Of a stretch of DNA of 64,000 nucleotides, positions 25,851 through 33,720 are shown piece after piece; within the stretch, counting starts at the first letter, position 1; each line of letters begins with the position of its first letter. The translations under genes were made by a program, and so were the position numbers. A model generated the notes under the pieces. The model saw only the letters and a program-made list of their open reading frames with translations, had not been told where the DNA came from and searched no databases. Source of the stretch: Acidobacteriota bacterium. GTDB taxonomy: Bacteria > Acidobacteriota > Terriglobia > Terriglobales > Acidobacteriaceae. The DNA lies in the NCBI GenBank assembly GCA_031296105.1, contig JARLGJ010000030.1, forward strand, positions 1-64,000, given 5' to 3'.

Positions 25851-27377
25851 GTGACGGATTCGATGCTAATGCTGTGGTTGATCGGCGTGCCCGCCCTGGC
25901 CGCCATTCTGGAATATGCTTTGGGCCGCCGCGCACCGGTGGTGACCGGCAAGATTGCCATTGTGGGCGCGGCCTGCACGTTTGGATTCGCGCTGGACCTG
26001 CTGCGGAGCGTTCTACAGCACGGCGCGGTGTCGGCCGCGGCCAACCAGCTGCGCGCCGACGCTTTGTCGGCGCTGGTGGCGTCGGTTGTCTCGTGCGTTG
26101 GCTTCTTCGCCATCGCCTACGCGTATCCCTACCTGGGGCGCGAGGTTCGCGAGGGACATCTGGCGGCGGAGAAATTGCCGGCCTACTACGCGCTCAGCCT
26201 GACCTTTGTGAGTACGATGACGGCCGTTACCGTGACCAACAACATCATCATGATGTACGTGCTGGTGGAAGCCACCACGCTGGCGTCGGCCTTGCTGGTC
26301 ACCTTCTACGGCACGCCGAAGGCGCTGGAAGCGGGCTACAAATATCTGCTGCTGTGTTCGGTGGGTATTGCCATTGGCCTGCTGGGATGCGTGGTGCTAT
26401 ACGCATCGGCGGTGCCGTTTGTCGGCGGCATCAAGGGGATGGAGATCAGCGAGATTGTGCGCGTGGCACACAACTTTCCGCCGCTGACGGTGCTGGTGGG
26501 AACGCTGCTGGTGATCATCGGCTTTGGCTCGAAGGCGGGCTTTGTGCCGTTCCACGCCTGGCTGCCGGACGCGCACTCGCAGTCGCCCAGCCCGGTGAGC
26601 GCCATGCTCTCGGGCGTGACGCTGAAGGTAGCGCTGTACGCAATTGCGCGCATTGCCACCATCTTTTATCCCGGACACGGAGCGCTGGGCATCTTCTGCA
26701 TTGTGCTGGGAGCGGTCACCATGCTGTTCGGCATCATCGTGGCCTTCAACCAGACGGACCTGAAACGCATGTTGGCCTACAGCTCGGTGAGCCAGATCGG
26801 TTACATCCTGATGGGTCTGGGACTGGCCAACTACCTGGGTTTCTACGGCGCCACCTATCACCTGCTGAATCACGCGCTCGATAAATCGATGCTCTTCCTC
26901 TGCTCCGGCGTGCTGCTGTATGCCTGCGGCACCACGAACATGGACGAGCTGGGCAAGCGCAAGCACAGCGCTCTGCTGGCCATCTGCTTCTTTATTGGAG
27001 CGCTGGCGATTAGCGGCGTGCCGCCGCTGAACGGCTTCTGGAGCAAGTTTGCCATCTACACGGCGGCCGCGCAGGCGCACATGTGGTGGGCGCTGGGCGT
27101 GGCGATGTTCACCTCCATGCTGACGCTGGCGGTGCTGGTGCGCGCGGGATACACCATCTTCCTGCAGGAGCCGGAGCATGGCTCGGAGGATGTGGCACAC
27201 CTGCTGGACAAGCCCGAGCCCGACGCGGTGGTGGATGCGCCGTATCCGGCGGGCATGATGGCGGCCATTGCCGCCATGTGCGTGCTGATCGTCATCAGCG
27301 GAATGAACCTGCGCGTGCTGCACCATGCCATCGATCAATCGGTGCAGGCGCTGTTGCACCAGATGGCGGGAGGCTAA
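25851..27377 (+). CDS. hyfF: Hydrogenase-4 membrane subunit HyfF (NuoN/L antiporter family)
   Basis: Third antiporter-like subunit, 508 aa (E. coli HyfF 526), with about 14 hydrophobic segments. Family core: VLVEATTLASALLVTFYG, GSKAGFVPFHAWLPDAHSQS, SGVTLKVALYAIAR and HLLNHALDKSMLFL. GTG 25851 is taken as start; ATG 25863 is an alternative. HyfF, like HyfE and HyfD, is absent from the simple hydrogenase-3 complex, so this is a hydrogenase-4-type enzyme. It precedes hyfI by 2 bp. Confidence 0.92.
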   Translation: MTDSMLMLWLIGVPALAAILEYALGRRAPVVTGKIAIVGAACTFGFALDLLRSVLQHGAVSAAANQLRADALSALVASVVSCVGFFAIAYAYPYLGREVREGHLAAEKLPAYYALSLTFVSTMTAVTVTNNIIMMYVLVEATTLASALLVTFYGTPKALEAGYKYLLLCSVGIAIGLLGCVVLYASAVPFVGGIKGMEISEIVRVAHNFPPLTVLVGTLLVIIGFGSKAGFVPFHAWLPDAHSQSPSPVSAMLSGVTLKVALYAIARIATIFYPGHGALGIFCIVLGAVTMLFGIIVAFNQTDLKRMLAYSSVSQIGYILMGLGLANYLGFYGATYHLLNHALDKSMLFLCSGVLLYACGTTNMDELGKRKHSALLAICFFIGALAISGVPPLNGFWSKFAIYTAAAQAHMWWALGVAMFTSMLTLAVLVRAGYTIFLQEPEHGSEDVAHLLDKPEPDAVVDAPYPAGMMAAIAAMCVLIVISGMNLRVLHHAIDQSVQALLHQMAGG

Positions 27378-27379
27378 CC

Positions 27380-27910
27380 ATGGCACTCAACGACTTCCTG
27401 ATGAAGCACTGCTTCAAGCGTTCCCTGTGGGTGTACCACGCAAACGCCGGAGCGTGTAACGGCTGCGACATTGAAGAGATCAACGCCTTTACGCCGTACT
27501 ACGACGCCGAGCGCTTTGGCATGAAGCTGATCGCCTCGCCGCGCCACGCGGATGTTCTGCTGGTCTCCGGGCCGGTGACGCGCAACATTCTGCCGCGCTT
27601 GAAGCGGCTGTATGAGAGCACGCCGGATCCGAAGGTGGTGATTGCCTGCGGCTCGTGCGCGGTGGGCGGCGGCATGTGGTTCGACTCCTACCACGTCATC
27701 GGCGGCGTGGATAAGGTGCTCCCCGTGGACTTCTACATTCCGGGCTGCCCGCCGCGGCCGGAGGCAATTCTGTGGGGCGCGGCGGTGGCCATGGGCCTGG
27801 TGAAGGACAAGGTGAAGCCGTACCGCTATCGCCAGGAAGGCGAGGGCACTCCCACCCTCGAAGTGCCGCCGGAAGAGGAAATCGAATTGACCGGACAGGT
27901 GCTGAAGTAG
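27380..27910 (+). CDS. hyfI: Hydrogenase-4 small subunit HyfI/HycG (NuoB family)
   Basis: 176-residue Fe-S small subunit pairing with HyfG. The proximal [4Fe-4S] ligands are in GACNGCDIE, GSCAVGGG and GCPPRPEA. E. coli HycG and HyfI are about 250 aa; this protein lacks their extended C-terminus and is closer in size to NuoB and Mbh-type small subunits. The ATG is 2 bp after the hyfF stop. All cluster cysteines are kept, so it should be functional. Confidence 0.93.
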   Translation: MALNDFLMKHCFKRSLWVYHANAGACNGCDIEEINAFTPYYDAERFGMKLIASPRHADVLLVSGPVTRNILPRLKRLYESTPDPKVVIACGSCAVGGGMWFDSYHVIGGVDKVLPVDFYIPGCPPRPEAILWGAAVAMGLVKDKVKPYRYRQEGEGTPTLEVPPEEEIELTGQVLK

Positions 27911-27942
27911 CAAGGAAAGAAACGGGTCACGGAGCCAGAGCG

Positions 27943-28449
27943 ATGCTGATGGAAGAACTCAAGGCGCGGATCAAAGGCAAGACGATGCTGGTTGGCATTG
28001 GCAATGCCATGCGCGGAGACGACGCCGCGGGGCCGCGACTGATTGCCGCGCTGGAAGGCAAGGTGGAAGCTGCGCTGCTGGACGCCGGGGAGATGCCGGA
28101 GGCGTATCTCGGGCGCATTTGCCAGGCGGCTCCGGAGACGATTGTGCTGCTGGACGCGGCGAACCTTGGCGCCGCGCCGGGCGCGGTGGCGATTCTGGAC
28201 AGCGCGGAGCTGGGCTCGCTGGGGCTCAGCACGCATCAGATGCCGCTGGAGTTGCTGGCGCGCTATTTGCGCGAGCAGACCGGGGCGAACGTGTTTGCGC
28301 TGGGCGTGCAGCCGCGGCAGTTGGACTTCTTCGCCGCGGTGAGTCCCGAGGTGGAAGAGACGATTTCCTTAGTAACAAAGATTCTTATCGCAATTCTTCA
28401 TTCCAAGACGGCGCCGGAGACGGCGGCCGTTCTACAGGGGAACTCATGA
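27943..28449 (+). CDS. hycI: Hydrogenase maturation endopeptidase HycI-like
   Basis: 168-residue nickel-dependent protease that removes the C-terminal tail of the [NiFe] large subunit after metal insertion. MLVGIGNAMRGDDAAGP carries the metal-binding Asp of the family, and a second acidic residue and His lie in LLDAANLG and STHQMPLE. Its presence agrees with the 32-residue tail on HyfG. GGAG is 8 bp before the ATG, and the stop overlaps the next gene by 4 bp. Confidence 0.92.
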   Translation: MLMEELKARIKGKTMLVGIGNAMRGDDAAGPRLIAALEGKVEAALLDAGEMPEAYLGRICQAAPETIVLLDAANLGAAPGAVAILDSAELGSLGLSTHQMPLELLARYLREQTGANVFALGVQPRQLDFFAAVSPEVEETISLVTKILIAILHSKTAPETAAVLQGNS

Positions 28450-28994
28450 ATACCTTTGTGATTGCCGATCCCGCGCGCTGTATCGGTTGCCGGACCTGCG
28501 AGGTTGCGTGCGTGTTGGCGCATTCAACCGGCGGAGTGGCGGCGCTTTCCGCGGCGCATTTCATTCCCCGTCTTACGGTGGTGCGCACGGCGCGGGTGAG
28601 TGCGCCGGTGCAGTGCCACCAGTGCGAAGACGCTCCCTGCGCGGCGGTGTGTTCCACCAACGCCATCACCTTTACCAGCAACTCGGTGCAGGTGAACCAG
28701 GAGCGCTGCGTGGGCTGCAAGAGCTGCATGATCGCCTGCCCCTACGGCGCCATGGACATTGTGACCACGGAGCGGGTGGAGCGCACAGGCTCGGGAGTGA
28801 ACGAGCGCGCCGTGCGGGTGAAGAAGGTGGAAGCGCAGAAGTGCGACCTCTGCATCACCGATCCCACGGGGCCGAATTGCATCCGCGTGTGTCCCACCAA
28901 GGCGCTGCGCGTGGTTGACCAGAAGAGCGCGGACGCGAGTATGCGGCGGCGCAAGGAGCACGCGGCCGAGGAGTCGGCCGCCATGACGAATTAG
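28446..28994 (+). CDS. hydN: HydN/HycB-like four-cluster Fe-S protein next to fdhF
   Basis: 182-residue electron carrier (E. coli HydN 175). Four [4Fe-4S] motifs: CIGCRTCEVAC, CHQCEDAPCAAVC, CVGCKSCMIAC and CDLCITDPTGPNCIRVC. It is directly upstream of fdhF and closely similar in layout to the protein at 13645, suggesting duplication within the locus. It is the likeliest direct partner of FdhF. The ATG overlaps the hycI stop. Confidence 0.92.
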   Translation: MNTFVIADPARCIGCRTCEVACVLAHSTGGVAALSAAHFIPRLTVVRTARVSAPVQCHQCEDAPCAAVCSTNAITFTSNSVQVNQERCVGCKSCMIACPYGAMDIVTTERVERTGSGVNERAVRVKKVEAQKCDLCITDPTGPNCIRVCPTKALRVVDQKSADASMRRRKEHAAEESAAMTN

Positions 28995-29011
28995 CAAACT
29001 GGACTCGTAAA

Positions 29012-29036
29012 TGCTCCGGGACAGTGAGCCGGAGCA
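29012..29036 (+). other. Hairpin in hydN-fdhF gap
   Basis: TGCTCCGG (29012-29019) and CCGGAGCA (29029-29036) form a perfect 8-bp stem with a 9-nt loop and no T tract. It sits in the 131-bp gap before fdhF and could limit read-through or stabilise mRNA ends. Confidence 0.5.
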
Positions 29037-29125
29037 CGCATTCATCGCGGTCATCCTTCGCACCGGGCGGGCGTGCCAGCACACCGCTGGAGGGGCGCGA
29101 AGGGATGGGAAAGGGAATCATTGCA

Positions 29126-31273
29126 ATGGCTGAAAAAGTATTGACTGTCTGTCCGTATTGCGGCGCCGGGTGCCAGTTCTATCTTGTGGTGGAGAACGGC
29201 AGCATCGTGCGCGCCGAAGGGTACGCCCAGGGGCGCACCAACCAGGGTGAGTTGTGTTTGAAGGGCCACTACGGCTGGGACTTCCTCAACGACACCAAAC
29301 GCCTGACGCCGCGTTTGAAGCGGCCATTGTTGCGGCGCAGCCGCGACGCGGAGTTCCAGGAGGTTTCCTGGTACGAGGCCATCAATTTTGCGGCGACGCG
29401 CCTGCAGGAGATCAAGCACAAGTACGGCGCCGACTCCATCATGCTGACCGGCTCGGCCCGCGGGCCGGGCAACGAAGCCAATTACGTGATGCAGAAGTTT
29501 GCCCGCGCGGTGGTCGGCACCAACAACGTCGATCACTGCGCGCGAGTTTGACACGCCCCATCGGTGGCCGGTCTGGCCGCCACACTGGGCAACGGAGCCA
29601 TGAGCAATTCCATTCCGGAGATCGAGGACACGAAGTGCCTGTTCGTCTTCGGGTATAACGCAGCCGATTCGCATCCCATCGTGGCGCGCCGCATTGTGCG
29701 GGCTCGCGAGAAGGGCGCCAAACTGATCGTCGTCGATCCGCGAATGACCGAGAGCGCGCGCATTGCCGACCTATGGCTGCCCTTGAAGAACGGCAGCAAC
29801 ATGGCGCTGGTCAACGCCTTTGCCAACGTCCTGATTGAAGAAGGCCTGTGCAACAAGGATTACGTGGCCAACTACACCGAGGGCTTTGACGAGTATTACA
29901 AGATGGTGCAGAAGTACACGCCGGAGTACGCGGAGAAAATTTCCGGCGTGCCGGCCAAGCTGATTCGCGAGGCCATGCGCATGTACGCCACCGCGGGCGA
30001 CGCGTTCATCCTGTACGGCATGGGGGTAACGCAGTTTGGCCAGGCGGTGGACGTGGTGAAGGGACTCTCCGGACTGGCGCTGCTGACGGGCAACTACGGA
30101 CGTCCCGCAGTGGGCATTGGTCCGGTGCGCGGGCAGAACAACGTGCAGGGCACCTGCGACATGGGCACCTTGCCGAACGTCTTCCCCGGCTACCAGAAGG
30201 TGACCGATCCCGCGGTGCGCGCCAAGTTCGAAAAGGCGTGGAACGTGCCGCAACTGCCGGACCAAGTCGGCCGCATGTTGACCGACGTTGTGCATTTAAC
30301 CAGGGAAGGCAAGATGAAGGCCTTCTACATCATGGGAGAAGATCCGGTGCAGACCGATGCCGATGCCGCCAGCGTGCGCGAAGCGCTGAAGGCGATGGAA
30401 CTGGTCATTGTGCAGGACATCTTCATGAACAAGACCGCGCTTCATGCCGACGTGATTCTGCCCGCAACCGCCTGGGGCGAGCACGAGGGCGTGTACTCGG
30501 CGGCGGACCGCGGCTTTGCTCGCTTCCGCAAAGCGGTTGAGCCCAAGGGGGACATCAAAACGGATTGGGAGATCCTCTCCATGATGGCCACGGCCATGGG
30601 CTATCCCATGAAGTACAAGAACACCGAGGAGATCTGGACGGAGATGATCGGGCTGTGTCCGCTCTACTCCGGCGCAACCTACGAGAAGCTGGAGCGGCTT
30701 GGCTCGGTGCAGTGGCCATGCACCACCGCGGAATCCACGGGCACGCCGTATCTGTACGCGGGCAACAAGTTCGACACTCCCAGCGGCAAGGGATTGCTGT
30801 TCGCCGCCGAGTGGCGTCCGCCGATGGAGCAGATCTGCAAGGATTATCCGCTGGTGCTCTCCACGGTGCGCGAGGTGGGGCATTACTCCTGCCGCACGAT
30901 GACGGGAAATTGTGCCGCACTGCAGACGCTGGCCGACGAGCCGGGTTACCTGCAAATTCACAGCAGCGATGCCGCCAGGTACGGCATTGAGGATGAAGAG
31001 CTGCTGTGGATTGCATCGCGGCGAGGCCGGGTGCTGACGCGCGCGCAGGTGACGGATCGCGCGAATGCGGGCACCGTGTACATGACGTATCAATGGTGGA
31101 TTGGAGCGTGCAACGAGCTGACGGCCGAAAACCTCGACCCGATCTCCAAGACGCCGGAATACAAGTACTGCGCGGTGAAGCTGGAGCCGATCAAGGACCA
31201 GGTGTGGGCCGAGCGGTATTTGGAGGAAGAATATAGCAAGTTGCGTCACGAGCTGAGTCAACCTGTGCGGTGA
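29126..31273 (+). CDS. fdhF: Formate dehydrogenase H, selenocysteine-containing (FdhF)
   Basis: Molybdo/tungsto-bis-MGD enzyme oxidising formate to CO2 (or the reverse). The frame is interrupted only by TGA 29549-29551, read as selenocysteine 142: the flanks CARV-U-HAPSVAG match E. coli FdhF around Sec140. Counting Sec the protein is 715 aa, the same as E. coli. The N-terminal cluster is CPYCGAGC plus Cys in GELCLKGHYGWDF. Further FdhF signatures are NNVDHCARV and FVFGYNAADSHPIVARRI. Start ATG 29126 gives the standard N-terminus (MAEKVLTVCPYC); ATG 29105 is an alternative. A rho-independent terminator follows. Needs SelA/B/C/D and FdhD elsewhere. Confidence 0.96.
29549..29581 (+). promoter_or_regulatory. 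Bacterial SECIS element in fdhF
   Basis: Directly after the TGA, 29563-29569 pairs with 29575-29581 in a 7-bp stem (one G-T) closing the pentaloop GGTCT. The same loop, at the same 21-nt distance from the T of TGA, is in the E. coli fdhF SECIS bound by SelB. Confidence 0.9.
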
Positions 31274-31294
31274 TTCACACCCTGCATCACTTTT

Positions 31295-31330
31295 GCCGCC
31301 CGGCGTAATTTTCGCAGGGCGGCTTTTTTA
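31295..31330 (+). terminator. Rho-independent terminator after fdhF
   Basis: GCCGCCC (31295-31301) pairs with GGGCGGC (31317-31323), followed by a run of six T. Confidence 0.85.
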
Positions 31331-31338
31331 TAGGCGGC

Positions 31339-31360
31339 AAGTGTCGAAAAAAGTGTCATA
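31339..31360 (+). promoter_or_regulatory. GTGTCGAAAA motif: candidate FhlA-type enhancer for moaA
   Basis: AAGTGTCGAAAA followed by a partial second copy AAGTGTCATA, 110-130 bp upstream of a sigma-54 promoter, as in the repeats at 13378-13440. Confidence 0.55.
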
Positions 31361-31468
31361 TGTCAACGAGGGACCGTCAGTTTATGCCGAGCCCTCGTCG
31401 GCGCGATGCACGGAATTGCTAAGCTGTGCTGAATCAACGCATTGGCGGTGACGTCAAAAATGCTGATT

Positions 31469-31484
31469 TGGCAACCAACGTGCT
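31469..31484 (+). promoter_or_regulatory. Sigma-54 (-24/-12) promoter of moaA
   Basis: TGGCAac-N4-gTGCT with GG at 31470-31471 and GC at 31482-31483, exactly 10 bp apart. Predicted start about 31495, 38 bp before the moaA ATG. Confidence 0.7.
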
Positions 31485-31532
31485 GTAACTTATGAAGGAC
31501 TTATTTCGATATTCTGCCGGAGAGGCACTGCC

Positions 31533-32540
31533 ATGATCGCCAAACTCAACCCTACGCCAAGTGAGGAGCCAGAGCGCCACTCCATAGACGCCTGCCGCGG
31601 CGTGCACGTCCTGCGCCTCTCGGTGACCGACCGCTGCAACTTCCGCTGCCGCTACTGCATGCCGGTGCGCGGCGCCGCCTGGACGCCGCAGCCCGAGTTG
31701 CTGGACCGGGATCGCGTGGTGGAGCAGGTGGTGTGGCTGGCGCAGCACACGGGCATACGCGTGGTGCGCATCACCGGCGGCGAGCCCCTGGTGCGGCGCG
31801 ACCTGCCGGAACTGCTGAGCGTCCTGCGTGCGATTCCGCAGATTGAAGAACTGGCACTGACGACGAACGCCTCGATGCTGGCGCTGCACGCGGCGCGCTT
31901 GCGCGAGGCCGGTGTGTCAAGGCTGAACATCTCGCTGGACACTTTGGACCCCGAGCGTTTCACGCGGCTGACGCGCGGCGGCGACCTGCATCTGGTGCTG
32001 TTGGGGATTGAGGCCGCGGTGAAGGCCGGCCTGGGACCGATCAAGCTGAACGCCGTGTTGCAGGCTTCCACCTGGCAAGAGGATGTGCCGGCGCTGCTGG
32101 ATTACGCGGCGGAATTGGGCGCGGAACTGCGCTTTATCGAGATGATGTGCACGGGCACCGAGCAGGACTGGTGCCAGAGTGAGTACGTCTCCGTGCAGAC
32201 GGTGCAGAGATGGCTACAGGCGCGCACTCAGGTGGCGATGGATTTGCCGACGGCGTCTCCGGCACGGCGAAGCTGGCTGGCCTGGCGCGGACGGGCGGTG
32301 ACCGTGGGATGGATCTCGCCGCGCTCGCATCCGTTTTGCGCCAACTGCGAGCGTCTGCGCATGGACGCGCGCGGACGTCTGCGCCGCTGCCTGATGGATC
32401 CCGTACTGCTGAACCTGCCGGGATTGCGCAGCCGCCTGGACGACGCGCAGGCCGCCGCGGCCCTGGCACGCTACATGGCGGATAAACATCCGCCGTTGGC
32501 AATGTGCAGCAGCACGCCGATGAGCGCGGTGGGCGGATAA
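31533..32540 (+). CDS. moaA: GTP 3',8-cyclase MoaA (molybdenum cofactor biosynthesis)
   Basis: Radical-SAM enzyme making the first pterin intermediate of molybdopterin, the cofactor of FdhF and of any AOR-type protein. 335 aa. The N-terminal cluster is CNFRCRYC within RLSVTDRCNFRCRYCMPV, the SAM motif is ITGGEPLVRRDL, and the second cluster is CANCERLRMDARGRLRRC. The C-terminus ends in Gly-Gly as MoaA requires. It has its own sigma-54 promoter and enhancer-like motif, suggesting expression together with the formate/hydrogen operon. It may be an extra, locus-specific copy. Confidence 0.93.
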   Translation: MIAKLNPTPSEEPERHSIDACRGVHVLRLSVTDRCNFRCRYCMPVRGAAWTPQPELLDRDRVVEQVVWLAQHTGIRVVRITGGEPLVRRDLPELLSVLRAIPQIEELALTTNASMLALHAARLREAGVSRLNISLDTLDPERFTRLTRGGDLHLVLLGIEAAVKAGLGPIKLNAVLQASTWQEDVPALLDYAAELGAELRFIEMMCTGTEQDWCQSEYVSVQTVQRWLQARTQVAMDLPTASPARRSWLAWRGRAVTVGWISPRSHPFCANCERLRMDARGRLRRCLMDPVLLNLPGLRSRLDDAQAAAALARYMADKHPPLAMCSSTPMSAVGG

Positions 32541-32782
32541 ACAGAGGCGCGCGGCAAAAGCAAGTCCGTCGCCGAAGTGTCCGCTTCTCGCTCCACCATG
32601 CCGCAGGTGAAGGCACAAGCCATCTTTTGCGTTTGATCGCATGTACTGCGAAGGTACTTCTTTGCTGTTTTGTCGGCGGGTACAATTCGAAGAAACTTAA
32701 ATTGTCTCAACCGTTGGAAGTGCGTCCGGTAACTGCGGAAGCGGCACTTCTCCAGGCGGCAGGCGGAACTCTAATTCTTCGG

Positions 32783-33481
32783 ATGATTATGACAATGCAA
32801 AAAGTAGCTATCGCAGTCGTATTGATTTTCCTTTCTGGCGTAGGAACCCTCAGCGGTCAGGCAAACAGCAAAACCTACAAACACGCACCGCAGTATCAGG
32901 TCGCGGTATTGGACCAGAACGTCAGAGTGGAGACTGGGGTCGATGCCACGCTCGCCAAGACGCAGACGGACAGCAAACTCGGCGGCGGTGGGCAAGGCAT
33001 CCACCTTCTGCATACCGATGCCGGCGATTACCGTGTGGAAGCCCCAGTGAACAAGGGGATGACCTTCTTATCGGCCATGGGATCGAACGCCTACAATCCT
33101 GCAAAGGTCTATCACAACAAATGGTTTCTCGATAACGTCCATCCGGGGACGAAGGTGTTGTTCGCCTCGGAATGTGCGAAGCCAAGCAGAAAGCATCCGA
33201 ACGACGCAGTGCGTTGCACGTTTTGGTTTCCGGACCCCGATAGCACAACACACGAATACATGACGATTGGCGACTTTACTCCATTCCTGGGCGGAGATGG
33301 TAGCAACACCGCCAAAACCGCGAATGCACTTTGTGGAACTGGGAAGCTGAATCCGGCGACGGAGGCGGAGATATGCGGCCAACAGAGCGCGCCGGAACCG
33401 ATCAAGCCTCCCGCTCCGATACCTGCGCCCGAGCCCCCGCCGGCTGCCGCAGCGGAGACCGGCACGAAGCCGGTCAATTAA
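32783..33481 (+). CDS. Secreted protein with Pro-rich tail, function unknown
   Basis: 232-residue exported protein. The N-terminus is a signal peptide (MQKVAIAVVLIFLSGVGTLSG). The mature part has one Cys pair region (ASECAKPS, RCTFWFPDP, and ALCGTGKLNPATEAEICG) and ends in a Pro/Ala-rich stretch. I do not recognise the family. Three closely spaced in-frame ATGs (32783, 32789, 32795) compete as start; none has a strong Shine-Dalgarno sequence. The open frame runs upstream to 32504 but into moaA. The 242 bp between moaA and this gene shows no feature I can support. Confidence 0.65.
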   Translation: MIMTMQKVAIAVVLIFLSGVGTLSGQANSKTYKHAPQYQVAVLDQNVRVETGVDATLAKTQTDSKLGGGGQGIHLLHTDAGDYRVEAPVNKGMTFLSAMGSNAYNPAKVYHNKWFLDNVHPGTKVLFASECAKPSRKHPNDAVRCTFWFPDPDSTTHEYMTIGDFTPFLGGDGSNTAKTANALCGTGKLNPATEAEICGQQSAPEPIKPPAPIPAPEPPPAAAAETGTKPVN

Positions 33482-33649
33482 TCGGGCGCATTTGTGCCTT
33501 GCTGGCCTGCGTGTAGAGTTGCATATTGCGCAGCAGAGTATTCGTGAGGCACCGGGCGCTCTCCCACGCAAGCTAATAGTGGGACTGTATGGAGCGCCGC
33601 AAGAGTAATGGCCCTTCCCGGATTTATTCTGAAACTTACTTGCATGAAA

Positions 33650-33694
33650 AGCCCCGGGTTGGCCGCGCACAGGATGCGCATTAAACCCGGGGCG
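33650..33694 (-). terminator. Terminator of the nitronate monooxygenase-like gene
   Basis: Perfect 10-bp inverted repeat (33651-33660 with 33684-33693); on the minus strand the stem is followed by TTTT. It lies 27 bp past the stop of the leftward gene. Confidence 0.75.
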
Positions 33695-33720
33695 TAATCT
33701 CATTCAATGTTTATGCCGCG

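Noticed and set aside
29002..29022. Possible sigma-54 promoter before fdhF (GG-N10-GC)
   Set aside because: Only about half of the consensus positions match and no GTGTCGAA motif is near.
29549..29551. Apparent in-frame stop splitting fdhF into two pieces
   Set aside because: Flanking residues and the SECIS loop match selenocysteine FdhF, so it is a recoded codon, not a pseudogene.
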